Of a stretch of DNA of 37,830 nucleotides, positions 1-7,812 are shown piece after piece (position 1 is the first letter of the stretch; the number at the start of each line of letters is the position of its first letter). A program made the translations under genes and the position numbers. The notes under the pieces were generated by a model that was given only the letters and a program-made list of their open reading frames with translations, searched no databases and was not told the origin of the DNA. The stretch is taken from assembly GCA_903834195.1 (NCBI GenBank), contig CAILIB010000038.1, forward strand, positions 1-37,830, in the 5' to 3' direction. This DNA is from an uncultured Candidatus Berkelbacteria bacterium. Its GTDB lineage: Bacteria; Patescibacteriota; UBA1384; CAILIB01.

Positions 1-2
1 AT

Positions 3-743
3 ATGGTAACGGCAGTCATTACCACCTCAACCACCGTGGCAGGAAATAATCAGGCCGTGCTGTACGAAGATGGTGCCTATCTTGGTACTTCTGGTTCCGC
101 AGGGGCCTACACGTACTCCGCTCCTGCAAATCCACTTTCTGTTGCGGCACGATATTCAGGTGCCTATTCACATGGATTTTTCCAGGCAAATATTGATGAT
201 ATTCGTATCTATAGCGCCGCGCTCACGCCAGCCTCAATTGCCACTATGTACAATGGTGGTCGCGGCTGGAATGGTGGCAAGGATGCAAATCTAGTGGCTG
301 GTTATAACTTCAATGAAGGTTCTGGTCAGATAATTAACGATTACTCCGGTAATGGCTACAGTGGCACGCTGGGTGCCAACAGCTCCGCCGCATCTGACGA
401 CCCAACCTGGGCCACCGGCAGTGCTGTCCGTGACCAGCCCATGCTCTGGCTCGGCACTAATGATGCTGTTTCCACTGGCGCCGTAACTGCCGTTTCCCTG
501 ACCTCAGGGCGCCAAATCAAATCATACAACACCTCAAATTCTGTACTACCTGGGTATGCGGTAAGCTCCTTGTCGGTTGGCTCAGGAGGACTAGCTCTGG
601 TAGGTACTGGTGGATACGGCGCTTGGTCGCCTGGATCCAGTGGCATTGTCGTGGAAGATCCACTGACGTTAGCAGGTCTGCCGCTCACTGATGTTCGACT
701 CAAAGGTGGTACAAGACTTAAGGCAGGGGTAAATCTAAAGTAG
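3..743 (+). CDS. LamG/concanavalin A-like surface protein, C-terminal part (5' end outside window)
   Basis: The frame is open at the left edge, so this is the C-terminal 246 residues of a larger protein and the ATG at base 3 is probably internal. The motif IDDIRIYSAALTPASIATMY near residues 65-84 is the characteristic end of a LamG jelly-roll domain. A second LamG start follows (AGYNFNEGSGQIINDYSGNG, about residues 98-117), but that repeat breaks off after the GTLGAN stretch. The remainder is Gly/Ser/Thr-rich with no anchor visible. LamG proteins are usually secreted or surface-exposed and bind glycans or other ligands; that role is inferred from the family. A small anchored protein follows 77 bp downstream. 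Confidence 0.75.
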   Translation: MVTAVITTSTTVAGNNQAVLYEDGAYLGTSGSAGAYTYSAPANPLSVAARYSGAYSHGFFQANIDDIRIYSAALTPASIATMYNGGRGWNGGKDANLVAGYNFNEGSGQIINDYSGNGYSGTLGANSSAASDDPTWATGSAVRDQPMLWLGTNDAVSTGAVTAVSLTSGRQIKSYNTSNSVLPGYAVSSLSVGSGGLALVGTGGYGAWSPGSSGIVVEDPLTLAGLPLTDVRLKGGTRLKAGVNLK

Positions 744-820
744 TTACATCAGTTGGAAATCAATTGACAGGACGGTGCCCCTTGGTCATAATAATTTGGA
801 AACTAATAAGCAAATCACTC

Positions 821-1261
821 ATGAATAAGCGGGCTCGAAATCTTCTCACACTTGTTGTTGCACTTATCATCGTTCTCGGTGGCGGATACTGGGTACTTCG
901 AAATAACAACGTTCTTCCAGGTAGTATTGTAAAAGACTCTGGTTCAAATATTTCTGACTATAGCGCCGTATTCTTGACCAATGGTCAGGTATACTTCGGC
1001 AAAATCTACTCAGTAGGTGACTCTGTTGATCTTCGCAATATTTACTACCTCCAGGTAAATAGTAGCACCAGCAATCTACAGTCAGGTACTGCAGCAACTC
1101 CTTCAGCAAGTCCAGACATTTCACTGGTTAAGCTTGGAAACGAACTTCACGGACCAAACGACCGTATGTTGATCAATCATCAGCAGGTTCTCTTCACAGA
1201 ATCTTTGAAGAGTGACTCAAAGGTTGTAACAGCGATCAATAACTACACTGCCGGAAAGTAA
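821..1261 (+). CDS. Small membrane-anchored protein of unknown function
   Basis: 146 residues from the ATG at 821. The frame extends upstream to 764, but the 821 start puts a positively charged N-terminus (MNKRARN) directly before one membrane helix (about residues 8-25, LLTLVVALIIVLGGGYWVL), so I prefer it. The rest is predicted extracytoplasmic and contains YSAVFLTNGQVYFGKIYSVG, a beta-rich motif I associate with CPR hypothetical proteins. No catalytic motif is visible and the Shine-Dalgarno is weak. It follows the LamG gene in the same direction and ends 20 bp before a strong terminator, so the two may be cotranscribed. Function unknown. Confidence 0.7.
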   Translation: MNKRARNLLTLVVALIIVLGGGYWVLRNNNVLPGSIVKDSGSNISDYSAVFLTNGQVYFGKIYSVGDSVDLRNIYYLQVNSSTSNLQSGTAATPSASPDISLVKLGNELHGPNDRMLINHQQVLFTESLKSDSKVVTAINNYTAGK

Positions 1262-1281
1262 CATTCCCGAGCGTAGGCGAA

Positions 1282-1310
1282 AAGCTCACCCGAAAGGGTG
1301 GGCTTTTTTT
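1282..1310 (+). terminator. Rho-independent terminator after the surface-protein genes
   Basis: A 10-bp stem (AAGCTCACCC / GGGTGGGCTT) closed by a GAAA loop is followed by a T-tract. It separates the LamG/anchored-protein unit from the kinase gene. Confidence 0.9.
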
Positions 1311-1334
1311 GTCACAGATTGTACAATGAATTAT

Positions 1335-2675
1335 ATGCCAAAAGAATCCTACGAATCATTGACCGCCCATATCCAAGAACAGGAGCTTGCGCTAGAGGAC
1401 GCCCGTCGTGCTACCCGTGCTGCCGAACATCAGCTAAAAGGTGTACAAGCGGTTGCCGATAAGCGTCTGATTCACGTCAAGACAATGCAAACCCTTAATT
1501 TGGGTATTTTTAGTGGTCTTGATGATGCCGATATTTATAAACTTGCTACACAAAGTGCGGTCATGCAGCTCAAATGGGATTCGGCCTTCGTACTCTCGTT
1601 TCAAGGAAGTCGGGGAGAACTAAAAGCTGCCTATCAAGCTACTGAACTTCAGGTTCAGCACATTAAAGATTACCTCGATTCTAATGAGGTGATACGCGGT
1701 GCCTATGGTCAGCATATTGCCCTTAATACGTATAATTCTACAGATTCGGCTGCACTCAATTTAAGGTCGTTTTTCCACACTGATGAAGTAGTGGCGATGC
1801 CAATTCTGTTTGGTGATCAATTCTACGGATACATTGTGGTGTGCGCGCATACCAAGCGAAATGATGCCCGTGGCCCGGAAGATGTTGAGTTTGTAGCTAC
1901 CCTAGCTAGTCAGGTTGCGCACGCGGTTCAAAATACAACTAGTTTTAGTACGCTTGAACAGCAAAATGCTAAACTGCGTCAGCTCGATGAGTTGAAAAAC
2001 TCGTTTATCTCAATTACGTCTCACCAACTACGCACGCCACTTTCAATTATTAAGTGGATTCTTTCAATCTTGCAGGGTGATGAAAAGATTAAGGATATGC
2101 CTGAACAGTATAAGCTTATTGAGCAGGCATATGTGAGTAACGAACGGCTCATTCACGTGGTTAACGATTTATTAAATGTGTCGCGTATTCAAGAAGGAAA
2201 ACTGCCACACAATCCTCAACTTACTGACATTCACATTATCTTACGTGACCTTATTAGTGGGGCAGAGCGCTTAGCTGAGAGTAAACAGGTGACGATCATG
2301 GCGCATATCGATGCTCCACTCCCGAACTTGCAACTTGACCCGATTCTCTTCAAAGAGGCGCTTCAAAACGTGATTGATAACGGCATCGATTACAATCGAG
2401 AAAATGGCTGGGTTCGCATTGAACTTTCACAGGAAAATGAATCTGTGGTGGTCAAAATTACTAATACTGGTGAGGGTATCGCTGCCGAGGAAATTAGTAG
2501 TATTTTCAACCAATTCTTCCGCTCCCAATCTGCTGTAAAATTGCACCCAAATGGGAATGGTCTGGGACTATACCTTACAAAGGCAATTATTCAGCAACAT
2601 AAGGGTGAAATAACCTGTCAGAGTGAGCTGGGTAAAGACACTACATTTACGATTACGTTACCAATTACTGTATGA
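1335..2675 (+). CDS. GAF-domain sensor histidine kinase
   Basis: Cytoplasmic histidine kinase of about 446 residues. There is an N-terminal coiled coil (about residues 5-45), a GAF-like sensor domain (about 45-200), a HisKA dimerisation domain with the H-box SITSHQLRTPLS (phosphoacceptor His near residue 230), and an ATPase domain with N-box (NVIDNGIDYN), G1 (GEGIAAEEI) and G2 (NGNGLGLYLTKAI) motifs. No transmembrane helix is visible, so it probably senses a soluble signal. An in-frame ATG also lies at 1326, but TACAAT at 1322-1327 looks like a -10 box, which favours 1335 and an almost leaderless mRNA. The stop overlaps the next start (ATGA), coupling it to its cognate receiver. Confidence 0.9.
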   Translation: MPKESYESLTAHIQEQELALEDARRATRAAEHQLKGVQAVADKRLIHVKTMQTLNLGIFSGLDDADIYKLATQSAVMQLKWDSAFVLSFQGSRGELKAAYQATELQVQHIKDYLDSNEVIRGAYGQHIALNTYNSTDSAALNLRSFFHTDEVVAMPILFGDQFYGYIVVCAHTKRNDARGPEDVEFVATLASQVAHAVQNTTSFSTLEQQNAKLRQLDELKNSFISITSHQLRTPLSIIKWILSILQGDEKIKDMPEQYKLIEQAYVSNERLIHVVNDLLNVSRIQEGKLPHNPQLTDIHIILRDLISGAERLAESKQVTIMAHIDAPLPNLQLDPILFKEALQNVIDNGIDYNRENGWVRIELSQENESVVVKITNTGEGIAAEEISSIFNQFFRSQSAVKLHPNGNGLGLYLTKAIIQQHKGEITCQSELGKDTTFTITLPITV

Positions 2676-3058
2676 GTACCATTTTAATCATTGAAGATGA
2701 AGAGGTTCTACGTCAACTCATTATGCAGGAGCTCATTTCGCATGGGTATGATGTAGTTGGGGCTGAGGATGGTCAGCAGGGGTGGAATAAAGCACAAGAA
2801 ATTCATCCAGATTTAATCTTACTTGATCTGTTAATGCCAGTAATGACTGGGTACGACGTGTTACGTCATTTGCGAGCTGACGAAGGCTTGAAAAACACTC
2901 CATGTATTGTCATCTCTAACTCTGGACAAATCGATGATCTCAACCGGGCATTTGATTGTGGTGCAAATGATGTTTTAATTAAAGCAGAGTTCAATCCTGA
3001 TCAGCTTGTTGTGAAGGTGTCAGAGCTACTAAGTAAACAATCATCTAATTTGGTTTAA
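2672..3058 (+). CDS. Single-domain response regulator (receiver only)
   Basis: 128 residues, a complete CheY-like receiver with no output domain. The acidic pocket is IEDEE (residues 7-11), the phosphorylation site is Asp52 in LLDLLMP, the Thr/Ser switch lies in VISNSG, and the conserved Lys is in VLIKAEF near residue 104. It overlaps the histidine kinase stop by 4 nt, so the two are translationally coupled and almost certainly form a phosphorelay pair. With no DNA-binding domain, its output must be through protein contact; the helical proteins encoded next are candidates, but this is only positional inference. Confidence 0.92.
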   Translation: MSTILIIEDEEVLRQLIMQELISHGYDVVGAEDGQQGWNKAQEIHPDLILLDLLMPVMTGYDVLRHLRADEGLKNTPCIVISNSGQIDDLNRAFDCGANDVLIKAEFNPDQLVVKVSELLSKQSSNLV

Positions 3059-3069
3059 AAAGTACTACT

Positions 3070-4089
3070 ATGAAAATGGAAGCTCCTGCAGGTGGTTCTA
3101 CCTCCGCAATTGAAGATCAACTCAAACAAGCATTTGAAGGGGATGTTGATGCTCCTGTTGAAGGTGAGGCCAGTACTACTCCTGAATTAAATTCAGCAGA
3201 TCATACACATGTGCCTGCATCAGAAGTTCCTGCGGGTACTGTGGGGGCTATAGATAATGGTGACGGTACGTTTGACATGACTAGCGCTGCAGTGCGTACT
3301 ACAGTCGATATTACTCCACCTCCAATTGTTACTGAAAACGCGACTTCATCCTCTCCTGAAGCTGAATCGCAGACAGTTCAACCTGACATGGAGCAGCAAC
3401 TGCTAGAATCATTCTACGGTGGAGCAGAAAACATTCCAGCTCCAGAAAAAGCCTCAGAATCTCGTTGGACAAAAGTCAAAAAAGGTTTTTTGAAAGGTGT
3501 AGAGAGTGTTGCGAATTTCGGTACTCGCGTGATGGCAGACATCAATGCTGGTGTTGCTGATCAGCGTGCAGCTATGGAAACGGTGAATCAGCTTGCTGCT
3601 GAAAAAGCTGCTCAGAAGAAAGAAGTGCGTACAGCTTGGCTTGAGCGTCAAAAAGCAGGGGCAATTAATGGGCTTGCAGCTGCAGGAAAGTGGGGAAGTG
3701 AGAAGATGAGTGCTGCAGGAGCAGCTTTAGAAAAGGGTGTCGTTACTGCTGATACCAAGCTTCAAGCGGTTCAAGATAGCATCGCTAAGGGTGCAGGTGA
3801 CATGGTGTATGGAGCTCGCATCGAGAAGTATCAAACAACTGTTGATAGTACAAATGACAATGGTCGTCTAGATGAGCTATTGGCGCAAGAAGTTGCTAAT
3901 TATTCTCGTGCTCTAGACTCAAAAGACAATAAAGAAATTAATAAGGCGTATCGTTTTTTGAGTATTGCACACTCAAATCGTGACCAAGCGCTTAAGATTC
4001 GAAATCAAGCACAAGCACAGTTGGACAAGAATAAAGCTCGTCAAGCACAACTTCAGGCTCGATTTGGTCTCTCACAGCAGGCAGCGTAA
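3070..4089 (+). CDS. Ala/Glu-rich helical protein, unknown function
   Basis: 339 residues, not recognised. The first 130 or so residues are low-complexity, Pro/Thr/Glu-rich and probably disordered. The remainder (about 135-335) is Ala/Lys/Gln-rich with strong helical and coiled-coil character, including repeated small-residue stretches such as AAGKWGSEKMSAAGAALEKG. No signal peptide or membrane helix is seen. A second ATG (residue 3) follows the first closely, and neither has a Shine-Dalgarno. It lies 11 bp after the receiver gene and 12 bp before the next, so it is probably part of the kinase/receiver operon and may be a scaffold or output partner. Codon choice differs slightly from its neighbours. 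Confidence 0.7.
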   Translation: MKMEAPAGGSTSAIEDQLKQAFEGDVDAPVEGEASTTPELNSADHTHVPASEVPAGTVGAIDNGDGTFDMTSAAVRTTVDITPPPIVTENATSSSPEAESQTVQPDMEQQLLESFYGGAENIPAPEKASESRWTKVKKGFLKGVESVANFGTRVMADINAGVADQRAAMETVNQLAAEKAAQKKEVRTAWLERQKAGAINGLAAAGKWGSEKMSAAGAALEKGVVTADTKLQAVQDSIAKGAGDMVYGARIEKYQTTVDSTNDNGRLDELLAQEVANYSRALDSKDNKEINKAYRFLSIAHSNRDQALKIRNQAQAQLDKNKARQAQLQARFGLSQQAA

Positions 4090-4101
4090 CATACACTTAC
4101 T

Positions 4102-4380
4102 ATGGACACATCTACAACAACTCCAGCTCTGCCATTAACAGAAGATGAACTCGCCGAATTAAAGGCGCTTGATCTCCTGGTTCCGGCTCAAGAAGAATAT
4201 ATAGCTGATATTACATCTGCACTTTCTGATTATTACGTACAAGAAGAAGAAATCACCAACGAAATGGACGCCCGTACAACCCAGATTTCTGATGCGGTAG
4301 ATACAGCTGCAAACGCTGCAGTAGAGCAGATTCAGGCAGAAAATTTGGATGACGCGCGCACTGTCATTTCTGCTGCCTAA
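4102..4380 (+). CDS. Small acidic helical protein, unknown function
   Basis: 92 residues, strongly acidic (many Glu/Asp, very few Lys/Arg), predicted helical throughout with a coiled-coil-like pattern. No motif is recognised. It lies 12 bp after the Ala-rich protein gene and 17 bp before the P-loop protein gene on the same strand, which supports expression as part of one operon. The overall acidic, helix-only design resembles small adaptor or chaperone-like proteins, but no function can be assigned. Confidence 0.65.
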   Translation: MDTSTTTPALPLTEDELAELKALDLLVPAQEEYIADITSALSDYYVQEEEITNEMDARTTQISDAVDTAANAAVEQIQAENLDDARTVISAA

Positions 4381-4397
4381 AAAGCTACAACGTTAGT

Positions 4398-4907
4398 ATG
4401 GAAAAGCCCTACTGCATTCTATTTGCCGGAGTTGTAGGGAGCTCAAAAACACCCATTGCACACGTATTATCGTGTGCTTTTGGATTACCAATCTTGAATA
4501 AAGACGCAATCCGAACCGAAGTCGTTGAAGATTTGCGCGGCGAAAGTGAAGCTGAAGCCGCTCGTCGTGTTGAGCGTCGATTGCACAAAATGCTTGCTAC
4601 GCAGCAAAGTTTTATCCTTGATGCGAGTGTAGATCGTACCTGGAACCAGGTTTCAGTTGAACTTACCGAGGCGGGGTATGCTTGGTTTGTGATATCGCTT
4701 GATTGGAGTATAGAGCTATTAAGTGAATTACTGATTAAAAAAGGCTATAACGAAACCTATAATCGGTTAAATGATTTACAAGCTGAGCATCAACGCTTTC
4801 TTAATGAGCATGGGGGAATAGTTGGTGTTCATTTAACTGATCCTGACTTTTCAGAGCGACTTGTGAATACTGAAACTGCAGTTTCACGTTGGTTAAAAAA
4901 TAATTAA
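4398..4907 (+). CDS. P-loop kinase-like protein (AAA_33/zeta-like fold)
   Basis: 169 residues. The N-terminus FAGVVGSSKTPIAHVLSCAF followed by LPILNKDAIRTEV has the layout of small P-loop kinases (GxxGSGKS, then a strand ending in Asp that binds substrate and an 'iR' motif). The Walker A is degenerate: Ser replaces the second Gly (GSSKT for GSGKS/T). FILDASVD (about residues 73-80) matches the Walker-B-like strand. Families of this type phosphorylate small molecules, RNA ends or, for zeta toxins, UDP-sugars; substrate cannot be told here. The start has no Shine-Dalgarno. It ends 1 bp before the broken CYTH gene, which suggests a former nucleotide/phosphate-related pair. Confidence 0.7.
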   Translation: MEKPYCILFAGVVGSSKTPIAHVLSCAFGLPILNKDAIRTEVVEDLRGESEAEAARRVERRLHKMLATQQSFILDASVDRTWNQVSVELTEAGYAWFVISLDWSIELLSELLIKKGYNETYNRLNDLQAEHQRFLNEHGGIVGVHLTDPDFSERLVNTETAVSRWLKNN

Positions 4908-4908
4908 C

Positions 4909-5383
4909 ATGGAACAAGAGGTAAAAGTACTCGATGTTCAGGTTGAAGCACTCTGTGATTCGCACAATCACACATTATGACACTCTAGATGGCAGACTGG
5001 CTGCAGAAAATCGTCGCTGTAAAATTACTGAGGAAGAATTTACAAAAGTATCGATGAGTCGTCTATTTCCAGATGGGCAACAAAAAGAGTTAAAAACACG
5101 TGTGAGTAATAAGGATGCTACTGTAGGAATTTTAGAACAGCTTGGGTACTTCCCAATTGCTGAGGTAAAGGCTGAACGTATTTCATTTGAATTTAATGAC
5201 ATTGATGTAGATATTGATATCTTTCCACACATCCCTCCGTTTTTAGAAATTGACGCACCTGATGATATGGTGGCAAATGTACTATCTTCGCTGGCACTAG
5301 AACATTTAGAGCAGTTTATTGGTGGAACTCCAGAGATTTATTCTCGGTACGGACTTGAGTACTTTGTTGAAAATAAATATTGA
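4909..5383 (+). pseudogene. Frameshifted CYTH-domain (triphosphate tunnel) protein gene
   Basis: The ATG at 4909 encodes MEQEVKVLDVQVEAL, which carries the ExExK signature (EQEVK) that opens CYTH domains, but this frame stops at 4980. The rest of the domain is in the next frame, from about RTITHYDTLDGRLAAENRR to the stop at 5383, and includes the family-like strands VDIDIFPHIPPFLEID. CYTH proteins normally have about 15-20 more residues between the ExExK strand and the THYDT segment, so the simplest reading is a short deletion that removed this linker and shifted the frame. The downstream frame could start at 4934 to give 149 residues but would lack the metal/triphosphate-binding ExExK. A sequencing error would not by itself explain the missing residues. 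Confidence 0.6.
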
Positions 5384-5445
5384 ATTAGTGGCCAGCCTTT
5401 TTGTTATAGTCGTTTTAGGCTAAGATACCACTATAGAAATTGGTT

Positions 5446-5520
5446 ATGTATACACGCGAAGACGCTTGGAAACTACTCACAGAATGGACCGAAGGTTCGA
5501 GCTTGCGCCGTCATCTGTAA
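5446..5520 (+). pseudogene. 24-codon stub resembling the N-terminus of an HD-domain hydrolase
   Basis: The frame reads MYTREDAWKLLTEWTEGSSLRRHL then TAA. This matches the N-terminal pattern of bacterial HD phosphohydrolases (MTREDA..LL.EYT...SLRKH..AVE), cut just where the first metal-binding helix would begin. No continuation is seen in any frame downstream; the next bases form a hairpin and then an opposite-strand gene. I read it as the remnant of a gene whose body was deleted. A genuine 24-residue peptide cannot be excluded. Confidence 0.5.
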
Positions 5521-5528
5521 GCCTAAAA

Positions 5529-5563
5529 AAGTACCCCTCCATGCGCTGGCATGAAGGGGTTAA
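5529..5563 (-). terminator. Terminator hairpin for the minus-strand unit 5.6-7.7 kb
   Basis: On the minus strand, CCCCTT-CATGC pairs with GCATG-GAGGGG and is followed by ACTTTTTT. It lies just past the minus-strand stop at 5577 and just after the HD-gene stub on the other strand. Confidence 0.7.
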
Positions 5564-5576
5564 ATAGTCGGTGTTA

Positions 5577-6008
5577 TTAGGAGATTGATTCAATCGTGCT
5601 CAACCTGGCCAATAATACACGTTCTCGAATAATGAACATGATTTCCTCAGGTGAAAACGACGCAAAGTAGTCACTCAATGTAAATCGGTAATGGTTGATA
5701 AGGAGTTCTCTGCACTCCTCTGGCGTAGCAACTCGGAACGAGTCAATATGCCAAGTACTACACTGTCGGTCAGATGAGTGTTCGTAATGTCCTTCAGGTC
5801 GCATGCACCTGCAGTATAAATGAACATGTGCTTCATCTGCACCGAACCAGTTTACAAAGATTCCAAATGAATCAGGTTTCGGTGTGATCGGATCTACTGG
5901 AAATCCAATAGTGGCCTTTGGGTCAAGTATGAGAATGTCCCCATACGAAATCGTAGCTCTTCTTCTGATGTTGTTTCCTCCAAATGAGATGCTGGCAGAA
6001 TAGCAGAT
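5577..6008 (-). CDS. Hypothetical protein frame without a normal start, possibly truncated
   Basis: This minus frame is open from a stop at about 6009 down to the TAA at 5577. The only in-frame ATG (5804) gives 75 residues, yet the frame upstream of it reads like protein: SYGDILILDPKATIGFPV and FGIFVNWFGADEAHVHLYC. No ATG, GTG or TTG opens that longer part. Either the gene has lost its N-terminus, uses a rare start such as ATT, or is continued from another frame by a frameshift. The C-terminus (FASFSPEEIMFIIRERVLLA) is helical. Family not recognised. It sits beside two other broken genes on the plus strand. Confidence 0.45.
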   Translation of the reverse strand: MCYSASISFGGNNIRRRATISYGDILILDPKATIGFPVDPITPKPDSFGIFVNWFGADEAHVHLYCRCMRPEGHYEHSSDRQCSTWHIDSFRVATPEECRELLINHYRFTLSDYFASFSPEEIMFIIRERVLLARLSTIESIS

Positions 6009-6026
6009 TCAAGCAACTTGTTCAAC

Positions 6027-6245
6027 TCAAGGTATTTGGATAATTTTTTCTCGTGAGGTTTTTCCAAAAACAATCGACAAACTACTCACAGGAACATCTA
6101 AAAAGTCTGCCAAAAGCTGGAGAATTTTTGCGTTTGCCTTACCTTTTTCAGGTGTTGCAGTTGTGTATACTTTGTAACTATCCTCGCCAGTTTTTTCTAC
6201 CAGGTTGATGCCTGCATTCGTTTTTACCGTAACTGTTATTTTCAT
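6027..6245 (-). CDS. DUF167 (YggU) family protein
   Basis: 72 residues, full length for the DUF167/YggU family. The signature is clear: MKITVTVKTNAG at the start, then TATPEKGKANAKILQLLADFLDV (the 'P..GkAN..l...La..l.v' motif) and IVFGKTSREKIIQI (the 'G..sr.K...i' motif). The fold is a small alpha/beta domain; the biochemical function remains unknown across bacteria. It lies 29 bp downstream of the Pro-rich membrane protein gene in the same direction and may share its transcript. Confidence 0.9.
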   Translation of the reverse strand: MKITVTVKTNAGINLVEKTGEDSYKVYTTATPEKGKANAKILQLLADFLDVPVSSLSIVFGKTSREKIIQIP

Positions 6246-6274
6246 ACGGTATTACATATTTTTGAAAACTGTAC

Positions 6275-7669
6275 CTATGACTTTTTTGTTGCAGCTGAGT
6301 TACTGAAATCAGCTGAAGTATTTGTTTTTTGCTTAGTATCTAAACTGCTTTGGCCAAAATTTTTCCAAGTGCCGTCAGCTTGCTTATACTCGAAGTCGTA
6401 TGAATTTCCATCAACAGAGGAGTACTTTAGGTAATTGTTGTCTGCGTATTTAAGTGAAAGCTTTGCCTTGAGTGCATCCAGCGAACTTGCAATTGGGTAG
6501 CCTGTATTGGTTTCAGAGTACTTGAGAATGCTTTGATTTACATACCCTGCAACTTCTCGATTGAGGTCAAACGTTGCATTAACACTCTGTAAGTCTGTAA
6601 TGTAACTATCAATTGAATCAATCTCGCCTTGATAGGCAGCTTCAGGCACTGTAATGAACTTACTAATATCTACGCCAAGAGCTGTAAACTCATCGGGTAG
6701 GGCTTTAGCGATTGTGTCGATGAGAGCAAGTGCAGTGGTAGAATCACCAGAGGAAACTGCTTGAGAAAAATGGTATACGTCAGCTAGTGTTGCCTTTGCG
6801 TTGGTTGTAGCAGTGCTAATTGAAGGATCTGTTTTCAGGAGTTCACTTTCCCCTGGAAGGGTGTAGGTAGTCTGTTCGTACTTAGCAAGTGGAGCCGCAA
6901 GTGCGACTATTTCTGCATCATCTGAAGTATTGCCGATTTTTGCAGCTTGTTGGAGGTCGAGACAGAGTAATAAGTACGCTCCCATCACGTTTTCAGCAGT
7001 TGAATCTGAAGCACTCACTTTGGTCACAGCTTGACTATGCTGTGTAAGTGCAGCTTGAAGTTTGCTTGTGGCATCCTTATATTTGCCATATTGCATAGTT
7101 GGAGCAAAAGTAGCTTCTTGTTGAGCTAATTGTTGAATCTGACCATCTTTTGCAAGGGCAGATTGAAATGCTGCGGTAATGGTGTTAATCGCAGTGTTTC
7201 TGGCATCGTACGTCAGTGTGTCATCACCGTATGTTATAAGTGCAGGATCAATTCCATTAAGAATTGCAGCCTGGGCAACTTCTAGGTCAATTTCTTGAGC
7301 TCGATCGGATTCTACTGTAGTAACTGATTTTTGAAAATTGTGTTTTGAGAGAGCTGGGGCACCGAATACTCCTCCGGCACCGATGAGAACTAGGACGATA
7401 ACAACTGATAAGATCGGAATAAGAGGTGACTTTCGAGAAGTCTGAGGGGTGATCGGTGACATGCTCACTACTGGTTGTTGAACCTGTATTTCTGGTGTGA
7501 CCGGAGGTTCGGGAATGACTGGGGAACTTTCAACAACGATTGGAGCTGGTTGTTCCTGAGGAATTGCAGGAGGAACTTCAGCTGGAGTATTTTCAGGTAC
7601 GACAGGAGTTGGTTGTTCTTCAATGACCGGAGAAGATGTGTTGTTTTCAACAGGAGTAACTTCGTCCAT
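6275..7669 (-). CDS. Pro-rich, single-pass membrane-anchored extracytoplasmic protein
   Basis: 464 residues. The N-terminal 75 or so are a disordered cytoplasmic tail dominated by Pro/Glu/Val repeats (PVIEEQPTPVVPE type). One strong membrane helix follows (about residues 84-106, SPLIPILSVVIVLVLIGAGG), then a large helical extracytoplasmic region and a C-terminal segment with aromatic-rich motifs (YLKYSSVDGNSYDFEYKQADGTWKNFG). That ending resembles a small beta domain that could contact the envelope. No enzymatic motif is visible. The architecture is that of a cell-surface scaffold or pilus-associated protein, but no function can be assigned. Confidence 0.75.
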   Translation of the reverse strand: MDEVTPVENNTSSPVIEEQPTPVVPENTPAEVPPAIPQEQPAPIVVESSPVIPEPPVTPEIQVQQPVVSMSPITPQTSRKSPLIPILSVVIVLVLIGAGGVFGAPALSKHNFQKSVTTVESDRAQEIDLEVAQAAILNGIDPALITYGDDTLTYDARNTAINTITAAFQSALAKDGQIQQLAQQEATFAPTMQYGKYKDATSKLQAALTQHSQAVTKVSASDSTAENVMGAYLLLCLDLQQAAKIGNTSDDAEIVALAAPLAKYEQTTYTLPGESELLKTDPSISTATTNAKATLADVYHFSQAVSSGDSTTALALIDTIAKALPDEFTALGVDISKFITVPEAAYQGEIDSIDSYITDLQSVNATFDLNREVAGYVNQSILKYSETNTGYPIASSLDALKAKLSLKYADNNYLKYSSVDGNSYDFEYKQADGTWKNFGQSSLDTKQKTNTSADFSNSAATKKS

Positions 7670-7763
7670 ATGTGTACATGCTTAAAATCAAATTTTATTA
7701 CATATATATAGTATCTGAATAGGGTATAGTTGCACAAATTTGGTACTTAATTTTCTTAAGGAA

Positions 7764-7796
7764 ATAAAAGAGCCGCCGGGTTTCCCCGGCGGCGGC
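7764..7796 (-). terminator. Terminator of the kamA transcript
   Basis: On the minus strand a GC-rich 9-bp stem (GCCGCCGGG / CCCGGCGGC) with a GAAA-type loop is followed by TCTTTTATTT. It lies 17 bp past the KamA stop. Confidence 0.9.
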
Positions 7797-7812
7797 AATA
7801 GCAGATGATTGT

